Source: Mercurialis annua | Taxonomy: Eukaryota > Streptophyta > Magnoliopsida > Malpighiales > Euphorbiaceae | Direction: 5' to 3' | DNA length: 64,000 nucleotides | Assembly (NCBI RefSeq): GCF_937616625.2 | Contig: NC_065575.1 | Coordinates: 3,851,501 to 3,915,500, forward strand | In this document: in pieces, positions 12,065 through 24,191 of the stretch | How positions within the stretch are numbered: position 1 is the first letter of the stretch | How the letters are laid out: each line of letters begins with the position of its first letter | The notes under the pieces: generated by a model | Told to the model about the DNA's origin: nothing | Databases searched by the model: none | Seen by the model: only the letters and a program-made list of their open reading frames with translations | Made by a program: the position numbers and the translations under genes

Positions 12065-12652
12065 CTACATAATAAAACATGCATTTGGATTCTCATCACT
12101 AAATGCGTAAATCAATTCATCTTTACATAAAAAATCAACAAAAAATGGTTCTTGTGGTAAACTTACATTATGGTCCTTATATTTTTTACTATGACCATTA
12201 TCTGCATCTTCATCTTCTTCATTTTTTTTAGATATAATCTCAACTCTCTTATTTGTCTTCTTCTTTAATTTCTTCAAAAGCTTCTGAGGATTCATATTTC
12301 CTATTACTATAACTCTATGTTTGTTCATGTCTGTTGTAAATGTCTCCACTCCTACAAAATAAATAACTTATTTTATTTACAGTCATAATTATTGTTAAAT
12401 ATTAATCAATTATTTTAATCAATAAATTAATTATTCACCTTTAAACTTTGAAATGATTTTTGCCACCATTCTTTCACATGCATTACAATACATGGAGATT
12501 TTGTATTCCACCTTTATAACCTGTTTGATTAAGTTAATATGTCAAAAAAACTAAAAGTTTAATTTAATTATGTTAATTTATACAAACAACAAATGAAAAT
12601 GCAATGTTGGCCTTACTTTGAGATCCTCATTTTTCTTTTCATGATTTCCCAT
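12065..12652 (-). CDS. heavy-metal-associated isoprenylated plant protein (HIPP)
   Basis: Three exons (12652-12617, 12520-12439, 12351-12065) total 405 nt and encode 134 residues; the splice phases agree. The first two-thirds of the chain is an HMA domain (beta-alpha-beta-beta-alpha-beta) with the metal-binding MxCxxC motif as MYCNAC, cysteines at residues 24 and 27. A Lys/Asp/Glu-rich linker follows (KKNEEDEDADNG), and the chain ends in CFIM, a CaaX farnesylation signal. HMA plus CaaX is the definition of the HIPP family: membrane-anchored metallochaperones or scaffolds for Cu, Zn or Cd. The start ATG at 12652 begins a short charged leader before the HMA domain. The small size suggests a single-HMA HIPP. 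Metal preference cannot be read from the sequence. The gene is collinear with the peroxidase gene to its right. Confidence 0.87.
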
Positions 12653-13250
12653 TGCAATACAATATACAATAAACAAAGAAATGGAGAAATAATGTCAAAT
12701 TATGGCGTTTAGACAAGAACAAAATCAAAAAAATTGTTTGAGTAATTTGATTTGAAGAGGGTAATTTTGCAAGTAATTGTTTTTCTTTTGTCTTAAAAGA
12801 AAAAACAAAAAACAAATTATTTGTTTTGATATTAGCAAACTACCATCAAAATTGAACGTTAATCCGTTTTCTCCTCTCCCTAGATTTATGACTTTAAACA
12901 AGGCAAAAAACAATTCATTCCCCATTTATAAATGGCAAAAGTTAAAAAAAGTCATCATACTTGTCGATTTGTACAAATAATGTCCTATAAAAAGAACATA
13001 TGAAAAAATTGTAATGTTTTAGCATTTTATAATTATAATTGAAATATATTTAGCGACATTAGTCACACAATAAATTTCTTAAAAAAGATTAGATCATACA
13101 AAAAAAAATCATAATGATCGGATATTTTCGACCGAATAAGCTTATCGAATTTGATCAACACGTCTATGTTACTAGATTAATTTTGCGGGACAATAACATT
13201 ACCAATTGAATACACACAATTACAAAAACAATACTAATTCTATATAATAA
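12653..13250. other. intergenic spacer between HIPP and peroxidase genes
   Basis: This AT-rich stretch holds the upstream region of the minus-strand HIPP gene and the 3' flank of the minus-strand peroxidase gene. Short open frames around 12725-12980 overlap on both strands, have low complexity and show no family similarity. No gene is supported. Confidence 0.5.
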
Positions 13251-15177
<1,927 letters not shown>

Positions 15178-15529
15178 AATGCTATAATAGAATGAAAATA
15201 ATCTTAGATTTTAGCTATAAGAAATATTAATGTTGTGTAGCCCTTAATATAGGACTTACACTATCAATCATGGAGCTCTATGTGTTACTATAATAATATT
15301 TGAACATGCTTTCCCTACAACTTCTCTTCATGTTCATTAACTAATTATTGAATACTTATTAATTAGTTGACGACTTCGAATTCAATTAATCCAGTTAAAT
15401 TTTGACATATATGTATTTTTTTTTTGATAATACATATATGTAATTTAATATCGGATAGATAGGAGAAAATCGAGTGATTTATAAGTAAAGGTGATTATTT
15501 CTTTGCACAATCTAAATATTTTATATAAC

Positions 15530-16560
15530 ATGTGTTCTAACTCTAATTTTGTCGATTGACCTAGCATTTTTAGTATAATTTACATCTATTGTTCTTCAAC
15601 TATTTTGTTTCTCGTATAGTCGTCTTTAAATTTTAATTCATATATACCCCAAATGTTCTTAAACAATTTTATTCAATAACTTGGTTGTTCTTTGCTTAAA
15701 TGTTTTTAATCAATTATTTTTTAACGATATGTCACTTGAATAAATAGTAATTTGGTGACATGTCAGCTAAGTGAAATCCTATTGAACTACTAAAGTTTGG
15801 AAAATTCTATTTAATCTATAGAAAATCTCACGACTACATGAATATTTTAATTAATTCAATAAAAAATTTATGGGTTCATTATGATTCAAATTGGATGATT
15901 CATAATATGTCATAAAATTGACTATCAAATCGATAATATTTAGCACAATTTATGTGATATTAAAAGAGTGGATGTCTTGAAAATTGGTTTTTAAAATATA
16001 CACTTTTGAAAAAGAATAGGATAAATAAAATACTATCACATATAGTAGGGTTAAATAGGAGGGTTATAAAGTATTTTCTTAACATATTTTCTCCGGTTCA
16101 TAATGTTTTGTGGCAGGTGAAAAATTTGTTTAGTCCATAATATTTGTCACTTTAGCATACCAAGAGAGCATTAATTGCTATTTTTCCAAATTTTCTTCCA
16201 ATTAATTTATTAAAAAATACAACAATATAAATAAAAATAGTAGTCATAAATATTAACAAATTACAAGACATAAATAATTTAGTGAAATATTTATGAATTA
16301 AATTATATTAATTACTATTTTTTTAATTTTTATATCAAAGTTAAATGCGATGGAGGGGGAGTATAAGGTAAGTAAATGGAGAAAAGAATTGGATGAACGC
16401 CTCCACTTCCTGATTGTTCATGCATATTCAGCTCATAAATTTCTAGTGAATTGTTTAGTTATCAAATATGCTAAAAGATATTATGCTGATATTCTTGATC
16501 TTATTTTGAATTTAATTATAATTAGACAAATATAGATTAGGATAGCATATATATAAAGAA
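15530..16560. repeat. segmental duplication, copy A
   Basis: This segment is repeated in the same order and orientation at about 17757-18147 plus 19203-19720. Shared landmarks include the stretch around CCAAATGTTCTTAAACAATT (15652), the GACTATCAAATCGATAATAT region (15921) and the GGAGAAAAGAATTGGATGAA region (16377). Divergence is clearly visible but the copies align by eye. Copy A has a Stowaway-type insertion (16087-16361); copy B has other insertions instead. The least AT-rich part (16350-16540) has a short open frame but no recognisable domain and is not called as a gene. Confidence 0.7.
16087..16361. mobile_element. diverged Stowaway-type MITE
   Basis: 275 bp with left end TTTTCTCCGGTTCATAATG and right end complementary to CTCCCCCTCCATCGCATTT, flanked by TA. 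The ends resemble the CTCCCTCCGTCCC consensus with several changes. Copy B of the surrounding duplication (near 19500) continues directly from AACATA to AAGGTAAAG, as expected for an unoccupied site. Confidence 0.6.
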
Positions 16561-16699
16561 GTGAAACTGCTTCATTGCCAGATAAATCATCTCTATATGA
16601 TTTTTTCCTTTTTAAGTTAGGGATAACTGCAAAACATACCATAAAATTTAGTGTGTTTTGCAATTAACTTTTAAAATTTATTAAATGATCTTTCAATGA

Positions 16700-17125
16700 A
16701 GTATAAACGAATCCGAGAAATTTTTAGGTAGATTCAATCTATCACGTCATCCATAGACTAATCCTATTATATATGGGAAGTTCTTACCTAAACCCGGTTC
16801 ATGAAAAATTCATGGACCTATCCAATGAGGAGTTAGAGAAATGAGAAGAAAGAGAAAATAATAAGAAAAAGAAAAAATTGTGTTAGATTTTCTAACACCT
16901 TATTGAGTAGGTGCATGGAGAATTCATGGACCGGAACTAGGTAAGAATTTCCCATTATATTATAACACGTCATAAAATAGTGGCATTATCATAATATTTC
17001 CATTAAAAGGTGTAAAGAAGTAACAAATAAAATTACAATAATACCACTATTTTAATGACGTGTTATAATATAATAGATTCGTCTATAAATGACGTGATAG
17101 ACTGCGTCTATCTAAAAAGAATTCA
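16700..17125. mobile_element. inverted-repeat element (outer of a nested pair)
   Basis: Arms of about 60 bp pair across this segment: TTTTTAGGTAG with CTATCACGTCATCC on the left, and ATGACGTGATAG with CTATCTAAAAA on the right. The left arm is interrupted at 16775 by a second element. The exact outer ends and the target duplication were not resolved, so the superfamily is open. Confidence 0.5.
16775..16953. mobile_element. short MITE nested in the outer inverted repeat
   Basis: 179 bp beginning GGGAAGTTCTTACCTA and ending with the complement of GGGAAATTCTTACCTA; the arms run about 40 bp and include CGGTTCATGAA-type sequence. The flanks ATTATATAT and ATTATATTA agree at 7 of 9 positions, compatible with an aged 9-bp target duplication. 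It lies inside the left arm of the element at about 16700-17125. Confidence 0.6.
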
Positions 17126-17129
17126 ATGA

Positions 17130-17756
17130 ATCATTGTTTAAATGCATTTATCAGAGTATCCGATCTCATTTTCTTAAGGTTCTAACTGGGAGAAGTATTT
17201 AGTAAGATCTAATCTCACTTCTTAGAAGTTGACCCATCCTTGATTTGGGATAACTGAATCTAAGAGTATACAAACCGGTGTTTTAAAGTTCGGACTGGTC
17301 AGTCAAATGGTATAACCGGTTTGACCGGAAACTGAAAACCAATTCAGTCCACTATTATATTAGAACTCGGATTTCCGGTTCAACTTTTTGAACAAAAAAA
17401 GTTGTTCAGAATTGAAAAACCATAAAAGCCGGTTGAACCTTCAAAATCGGCCGGCTCTTGCAAGTATTATATTGGAAAAGTTGAAATAATAAATCTTCAA
17501 ATGAGAAAAGAAATAATTTTGCTCTTATTGAGGTTTTATTTTGTTTTCTGAGAAGAAAACCGATTAGAAACGATGAAAAATGTAGTGCTATTAGATGATT
17601 TGAGATCCGAAGGGAAAAAATGCAACCACCTATATAAAAAAAATTGATTTTTGAGATATAAAATGAAAAATGAGAGTTTAAAATTTGAAAAATTATTGAA
17701 TGCAACGGTTGCAACATATGTCATTCGTGCAACAAACCAATTGTAGGTTAGCTATG
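17130..17756. other. intergenic AT-rich DNA with a CCGGTT-rich patch
   Basis: No gene is supported. Around 17280-17460 there is a patch rich in CCGGTT and AACCGG words with inverted symmetry, resembling dispersed plant intergenic repeats. Open frames on the minus strand (17406-17724) are low-complexity and show no domain. Confidence 0.4.
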
Positions 17757-18388
17757 TGGAATTTTTGATGTGTTCTAATTCTAAATTGACCTTGCATTTC
17801 CAAGATAATTTGCATATATTGTTCCTCAATTTTATTTTATTTAGATCCATACTCAAATTTTAATTCATATGCCCCAAATATTCTTAAACAATTTTATTTG
17901 ATAACTTGGTTGTTTTTTCTTAATTCCTTTTCAATCCATTAATTTTTTTTTTATGATATGTCACCTAAAATAAATAGTGATTTGGTGACATGTAAGCTAA
18001 GAAAAATTCTATTTAACTCATTAAAGTTTAAAAATTCTAATATATAAAAAAATCTCATCACGACAATGTGAATATTTAATAAATTCAATACAAATTTAAA
18101 TTTTTGTATGGGTATGATTCAAATGGGATGATATATCATAAAATTGAGGCTCAGTATTTTAAGAAAAACCCCGACCTCTGAAAACTTGTCAATTTTATCA
18201 TATTTTGCATTTTATCGTTTCAATTGTACCCCAATTTTTTAATTTTTCTCAATTTTTAACTTAATTGATAAAATCATTCAATTATGTTTAAAGATAAAAT
18301 TAAATTCATTTTCATTTAAAAAAGTACAAATAAATCCTTTATTTTTAAAAATTAACTAAAAACCATAATCAGATTAAAACTAATAAAA

Positions 18389-18548
18389 ATTCTTTTTTAA
18401 TTTAATTTAATTTAAATAAATTCTAAACGCATGCAATTAATATAGGTTATGCATGGAGAACATTTTTAATTCTTTTTTAATTTAATTTAATTTAAATAAA
18501 TTCTAAACGCATGCAATTAATATAGGTTATACATGGAGAACATTTTTA
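18389..18548. repeat. 80-bp tandem duplication inside the MITE
   Basis: Two adjacent 80-bp units, each with TCTAAACGCATGCAATTAAT, appear to differ by a single base (GCATGG versus ACATGG). The near identity shows that this duplication is recent relative to the element arms. Confidence 0.85.
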
Positions 18549-18686
18549 TTTTTTTTTCAAATGAAAAATACGTCAATTTAATATTTCAAGGTACAATTGA
18601 AACACAAAAATGTGAAATGTGGTAAATTTGACCGGTTTTCAACGCCGGGTAGGATCGAAAATTGATTGAGAGGTCATTTTTTTTAG

Positions 18687-19180
18687 GGCTTAATTACTTA
18701 AAAAACCCTCACCTTTAATTTTGTTTTCGTTTATACCCTGACCTAGAAAAATTGTCACAAATACTCATGACCTTGTCTTTATGTTTCACCTCTACCCCAA
18801 ATTTCAAAACAAAGATGATTTATTAAAAATAACTAAATATAAGGGTTATTTTATACCTTTTTCTAATAAAAAAATTGCAAACAAATACTTCATCTATAAA
18901 AACGCTCAAATAAGTCCTAAAATTAAAAACCGCTAATATTATTATTATCACAAAAAAATTCAATTTTTGTATAATTAATAACATTGACGTGTAATTAGAA
19001 TATATACTAAAAATGAAGGACTATTTTAAACTTTTTTTCAAATGAAAAGAGGTAAATTTAATACCTCGAGGGTAGAGGTGAAACATAAAGACAAGGTCAT
19101 GAGTATATGTGACAATTTTTCTAGGTCAGGGTATAAACGAAAAAAAAGTTAAAGGTGAGGGTTTTTTAAGTAATTAAACC
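18687..19180. mobile_element. inner Mutator-like MITE
   Basis: 494 bp with arms of about 115 bp that match closely: left GGCTTAATTACTTAAAAAAC, right end complementary to GGTTTAATTACTTAAAAAAC. The flanks TTTTTTTTAG and TTTTTTTTAA form a 9-10 bp target duplication. It is inserted in the right arm of the element 18148-19202. Confidence 0.8.
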
Positions 19181-19939
19181 TTTTTTTTAAAAGCACTATG
19201 CCTAAAGTTGACTATCAAATCAATAATATGCCATCAAAAAAATAATGAATTTAAAAAAAGCTCACGGTGTGGACAACCAAATTATCAAATATAAATTTTA
19301 AAATAATTATAATATGATATAAAGTTTAAATACATTCGGGGAGAGAGAAGTTTCATAGACAGTTACTAAAAATTATCCAAAATTTTCGAAACTCATGGAG
19401 TTATTTAATTACTTAATATATATATTTTGAAAGGAATTACTTAATATTTTTGAATAATTGAAATTGATCATTAATTTTAGCATTCCTTGAGGATCAATAA
19501 CATAAGGTAAAGTAAATGGAGAAAAGAATTGGAAGAATGCATCCACTTCCTGATTGTTCAAGCATGTTCAGTTCATAAATTCGTAGTCAATTGTTTACTG
19601 TTACCAAATAATAAATTCAATGCTCTAAAAGATATTGTGCTGATAAACATGATCTAATTTTGGATTTTATTATTTGATTATTAGACAAATGTAGATTAAG
19701 ACAGCATATACATTTTTCTATAAAAAAATGAAAGACTATTTTAATAACACTCCATCTTGTAACAATTTTGTATTTATACCCCGATTTAGAAAAAAAATTA
19801 ATTATATTCTATTTTGGGTTTTCATATTTCACCTCTACCCCAATTAAGGGTACAATTGACGATTTAAATAATTTAAGGATAAAAACGTCAATAACAACTA
19901 AATAAAAGGGATATACTATTTTTTTTTAATTTGAAAAAA

Positions 19940-20990
19940 ATACAAAAAAGTCTTGTTGGGCACTTAAAGGTCCTTTTAAAGATGGGCGAGTCGATGTTCT
20001 TCAAATCAGCTCCATAAGGAGCGAGGTCGTTCAAAGCGTGATATAGATAGGTAACATAAACTCGCCAGGTTGCAGCGTTTCCCTTCAGCTCATACAAAGG
20101 CGAGTAGATAACACACTTGGGTTACACGGAAATCTGTCGTGCAAATCACGTACTTTTGCGATGAAGAATGCGAGAAAGTCTATGTGTTCTCTGTAGTCTA
20201 GTATGGCGATATCGGCCTTGAACAATTTAACGTAAGGGCCATAGTTTCTCTAGGACTTTGTCAGGATGAACTTCGAGATAGTGGCAGCAAGGTTTGGTAT
20301 TATTCGTTCGCCGTTGAGAGGAATGTTCAGCATCAAGGCGAGGTCGAGTAGGGTAACTGTCATGGGCCAGATTTGAAGCAGAAACAATTCACAGCGCTTG
20401 ACCAGAAAAGGGAAGCACCCATGATGTAATGCTTGGTAATGGGGCGACTAGCTTGGCATATGACGATGAAATAATAAATGCCCACTGCTTTCAAGACAGG
20501 ACCAAAGTGTTCGCGAAGTCTAACTACCCATTTTTGGAAACTCGCGTATTCTATCGGCCAATTTCTTAAGGTGGCATCAACCTAGATGGAAGATTGGTGA
20601 GGTTGGGCGAATCGTGGTGGTATCCCGTCGTGGAAAGGATTGCAGCTTCACATAGTTTACTAGGCGATGTCAATATCGGCCCGACGCAGATCCGGTTTTC
20701 TCCAACATCAGACAATACCTTGAATTCAATAGAGGTAGCATAGTAGCAGATGTCTTCAATCTTGGCTTTCACTTTTGAGGCGAGATTAGTATTTTGAGCA
20801 ACCATTGGAACTAAAAGGAAGAAATTGTCTGAGATTTGAAAAAATTTGGTAATGAGAAAATGACTTAGAATTTTTTTAGTAAGAGTGAGTCTAAGGGTAA
20901 CCGAAGAGTTCATGGGATTAATGTTTGACATCGTGGAGTAGTGTAGTGACAGCTCATTTGCTGACGTAGCATCATGGAGGTATTGATAAG
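19940..20990 (-). pseudogene. decayed plant-mobile-domain (PMD) coding sequence
   Basis: Read on the minus strand, this noticeably GC-richer stretch gives pieces of a plant mobile domain: FWSSAVNCFCFKSGPMTVTL, then LDLALMLNIPLNGERI, then EHIDFLAFFIAKVRDLH, and finally NAATWRVYVTYLYHALNDL. The pieces fall in different frames, with stop codons and at least two shifts (near 20580 and 20100), so no intact product is possible. PMD domains occur in MAIN-like host proteins and in Mutator-like and gypsy-type transposons; here an element-derived relic is more likely because no host gene structure is visible. The assignment rests on recognised motif shape without a search. Confidence 0.5.
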
Positions 20991-20994
20991 TCAA

Positions 20995-22098
20995 TGCATG
21001 CGCACACCTTAGGCCTAAGATGGACCTCGGGCCGACAGTAACAAACCCAAAATTGTTATTTAAGCTTGTTGGGGGTATTATTTATATCTGCCCAAAAAGG
21101 AGCTTAGAAGATTAAACGTGCTTATTTAGGAGACAACGGCCAAATGAAGCTTTTTAACTTAACAATTCTGATCCAAATGGTCCAAATTAAAATTAGGAGT
21201 AGATTATGACTTTTCTTCTTAAGAATAAGAGTTGAACTTAAATTAGGATTTTTATTTTGCAGGGTCATAAATAGTTCAGAGAATTATTATATTTTTCATC
21301 TCTCAATTAATTAATCAAAAACAAGGTTAAGTGTTTTTTACCCTGCAATCTTCTACTTATTTTAATTTAGTAGTGATTATGATATTAATTTCGCCTAAAT
21401 TTCTTAACTCTCAAATTAATCCTGTTAGTTTATTCGGTTAATTTACTAACCAAAAAAGTCTTGTGAATATATTTTCACAATTTTATTAAAGCATCAAATC
21501 TTAAGATCCCTTCTATAAATTTAAAAAATTCGAGTCAAAAAATATTTTCGGGCGAACTCTATCTAATTCATAGCTTTGGTAGGAAAATAAAAGCCTACAT
21601 TGAAAAAAAAAAAAACTAAAATTGTTAATATTTTCATACAACTTAATCTTAAAATTAACCAAATAAATGTAGTTAGTTTTGGATAAGGATTAATAGTACT
21701 AATTTGATCATACTATGAGAATTCCAAAGAAAAAAAAACGTTTATTAAGGACATCTTGAACCTAACTCTAAAAATGTGTTGGGTTTCACCGTTTAAAATT
21801 TAACAATTCCAACCAAACTCTATAATTTTTTTTAGAGTTTTTGAATAGTTAACTCTACATATAGAGTTTCACTATTCGCATCTCTATAAAGATTATTTTA
21901 TACTTTTTCAAATTCACAAATTACTAGTTTAACCAATTAACTTTAATTTATATAATTATATTTTAATATATTCAAATATTAAAAATTTATATCTTAATTA
22001 TTATACTTTTTATACGACTTCTAATTAAATTGTAAATATTAAAAAAATCATATATATTATAAATTAACATTATATAAAATTAAAAAAATATATTTTAA
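20995..22098. other. intergenic DNA, no gene
   Basis: AT-rich, with no supported coding region. Around 21780-21900, short TAGAGTTT and AAACTCTA words recur in both orientations, and similar words reappear near 22830-22870, suggesting the two ends of a degraded inverted-repeat element. Its boundaries were not fixed. Confidence 0.4.
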
Positions 22099-22180
22099 TA
22101 AATAATAATAATAATAAAAAAAATTAAGAACAATCATACTATTACTACTACTACTATCACTACTACTATTACTAGTAGTA
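22099..22180. repeat. trinucleotide microsatellites (ATA)n and (ACT)n
   Basis: An (AAT)n run at about 22099-22116 is followed by a (TACTAC)-type run at 22138-22180 with a few interruptions. These are simple repeats in an intergenic context; open frames through them are artefacts. Confidence 0.8.
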
Positions 22181-22360
22181 CATAGTAATATTTTATTATT
22201 GTTGTATTTTTTTATGTTGATTTTTGTTTTATTATTATTTTTATGCAATGGTAGTATGTCTGTTTATTTAAATATAATTTTTAAATTTACATATTAAAAA
22301 ATATTAATATTTAATTTAATTTAATTTAGTAAAATAGAACTATTATATGATTAAAAATAT

Positions 22361-22635
22361 GGGAAAAGGGTCATTTATGCCCCTATAGTTCGACTCAAGG
22401 ATCAAGTGACCCCTTAACGTCTAAAAAGGTTCAAATATGCCCTTAACGTCTTAAAAATGAACATTCAGGCCCTCCGATGTTGACAACCAGACTCCTAACG
22501 TCTCATTTATTAGTTAAAATAAGGGCATGATTGTTCACTTTGTAAGACGTTAGAGGTATATTTGAATCTTTTTGGACGTTAATGGCTCATTTGATCTTGT
22601 AGACAAACCGTAAGGGTATAAATGATCATTTTCCC
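22361..22635. mobile_element. Mutator-like MITE
   Basis: 275 bp starting GGGAAAAGGGTCATTTATGC and ending with the complement of GGGAAAATGATCATTTATAC. It is flanked by a perfect 9-bp duplication TAAAAATAT (22352-22360 and 22636-22644). It lies about 320 bp upstream of the first F-box gene. Confidence 0.85.
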
Positions 22636-22956
22636 TAAAAATATTTATTTAGATTTTATTATTTTATTATTAATAAAAAGATTTGCTTTTATTTTCAACA
22701 TAAATATGTAAAAAAATTCAATTTGAATTAAATTATTAAAATAATATATTTTTAAAATATTTTTTTAAAAGAACTTATTTAGAATTTAAAAATAAAATTC
22801 GTGGTTGGAGCAAAATTTACTGTAACCGTTAAAAATAGAGTTTCAATCATAATAGAGTTTCAATCATAGCGGGTTATAACTATAAGAGACCGCGCAGACT
22901 CCATTTCTCTTCGTCGTCTGCAGAATAACAAACGACATTCACCATCACCCGTTTCA

Positions 22957-24144
22957 ATGGCGATTCAAATGGATACTAACGAACCATCTCCCTTTACTCA
23001 AGAAATCATCGCAAACATATTTCTAAAACTACCCATCAAATCCCTCAAAAGATTTCAATCAGTCTCCAAATCTTGCTACTCGATCATCAATTCTCAAAAT
23101 TTCATCAACGCCCATCTCAAGAATCGCTCTGGGTCGCTCAATAATCTGCTTGTCCACCGGTTTCATAACCCAACCGGCTCCGATTTTTCTCTGAGTTTGA
23201 TGGATTATAGAAAACCGACAATCTCCCGTGAAATTAAAATTCCGTTTCTGGGTTCTTTAATTCGGTACCCGAGAATTGTGGGTTCGGTTAATGGTCTGCT
23301 CTGTCTTGATATTTCGCCGATTCATTGCTTTAATTTTATTTTATGGAATATTTCAATTGTTCAATTTAGGGTTCTTCCCAGACCTAAAATTGCAATTAAT
23401 GACGTGAAGAATCCCATTTGGATGGTGGCTACTGGGTTTGGTTCTAATCAAGAATCTGATGATTATAAACTGGTAAGAATTGTGTATTTTGCTTGTGATG
23501 ATATTTCAATTAGGGCTGAGGTGTACTCATGGAGGACCAATTCTTGGAAAATTCTTGATTTGGATGAGAAAATTGGGGATTTTTCCATTTCTAATGGGCA
23601 AAATGGGGTTTATTTTAATGGGTGTTTATATTGGTTAGCTAATGGAATTGGGGATTTTGTGAATAGGAAATATGTGATTTCTTTTGATTTGGGTAGTGAG
23701 AATTTTACTCGGATCAAGATTCCTGAATATAGTGGTGCAATTTGTGCTAAGGTTCTTGAATTTCAGAACTCACTTGCTTTAGCTTTTTATCCTGCTGCTA
23801 ATGTTTACCCCGGATACGGAAGGTCGTTGAATCGAATTGAGTTATGGGTTTATGCAGATTACGATTGCGGTATTGATGATGATGCTAACAGCTATAAGCA
23901 ATGGACTAGGGTTTATTATATGAATATGGATTTGAATTCTGCTCATATGGGTTATCCAATTAGTGTTCATAATGATGATGGGGAAGTCGTCTTCAAGCGT
24001 GTTTCGGCTGACTATGTTAATTTAGCGTTCTTGAACCCTAATAATCATAGCATCAAGACTGTACCGATTTGCCATTCCGAGTATACTTGTCAATTTTATA
24101 ATTACACAAGCAGTTTGGTTCCGGTGACGGTTTTCGGAGAATGA
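22957..24144 (+). CDS. F-box protein with F-box-associated (FBA) domain, copy 1
   Basis: Intronless, 395 residues. The F-box occupies about residues 11-55 (PFTQEIIANIFLKLPIKSLKRF, then SVSKSCYSIINSQNFINAHL). An FBA-type C-terminal domain follows, with LRYPRIVGSVNGLLCL-like, ATGFGSNQESDDYKLVRI and VYSWRTNSWKIL motifs typical of these plant proteins. Such proteins are substrate receptors of SCF ubiquitin ligases, binding SKP1-like ASK proteins by the F-box; the substrate is unknown. It is a close paralogue of 28990-30216, sharing 3' flanking sequence too. Relative to that copy it lacks the last residues because a TGA replaces a CAA codon, and its start lies further 3': the matching upstream codons exist here but have no ATG. 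Confidence 0.9.
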   Translation: MAIQMDTNEPSPFTQEIIANIFLKLPIKSLKRFQSVSKSCYSIINSQNFINAHLKNRSGSLNNLLVHRFHNPTGSDFSLSLMDYRKPTISREIKIPFLGSLIRYPRIVGSVNGLLCLDISPIHCFNFILWNISIVQFRVLPRPKIAINDVKNPIWMVATGFGSNQESDDYKLVRIVYFACDDISIRAEVYSWRTNSWKILDLDEKIGDFSISNGQNGVYFNGCLYWLANGIGDFVNRKYVISFDLGSENFTRIKIPEYSGAICAKVLEFQNSLALAFYPAANVYPGYGRSLNRIELWVYADYDCGIDDDANSYKQWTRVYYMNMDLNSAHMGYPISVHNDDGEVVFKRVSADYVNLAFLNPNNHSIKTVPICHSEYTCQFYNYTSSLVPVTVFGE

Positions 24145-24191
24145 GCAGAGGCTGAAGAGTGAGAGTCAGCAGAGGCTGAAGAGTGAGAGTC
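24144..24191 (+). repeat. 24-bp tandem duplication at the F-box stop codon
   Basis: The unit AGCAGAGGCTGAAGAGTGAG plus AGTC occurs twice, directly after the stop of F-box copy 1. The paralogue has a single diverged version that is still coding. Confidence 0.85.

Larger units (their letters stand above)
18148..19202. mobile_element. Mutator-like MITE carrying a second nested element
   Basis: It starts GGCTCAGTATTTTAAGAAAA and ends with the complement of GGCATAGTGCTTTTAAAA. It is flanked by TAAAATTGA (18139-18147) and TAAAGTTGA (19203-19211), an 8-of-9 target duplication. The unoccupied site TAAAATTGACTATC survives in duplication copy A at 15913. Without the nested element and its target duplication the body is about 550 bp. 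Its arms contain similar CAATTGTACC segments in opposite orientation. Confidence 0.75.
17757..19720. repeat. segmental duplication, copy B (interrupted by insertions)
   Basis: This is the partner of 15530-16560. Similarity runs from 17757 to 18147, is interrupted by an inserted element (18148-19202), then resumes with GACTATCAAATCAATAAT and continues to about 19720, including the GGAGAAAAGAATTGGAAGAA stretch. The interruption gives a relative order of events: duplication, then outer insertion, then the inner insertion. Confidence 0.7.

Noticed and set aside
16350..16535. Open frame of 61 codons in duplication copy A
   Set aside because: The matching region in copy B is broken by indels and stops and no family is recognised, so coding is not supported.
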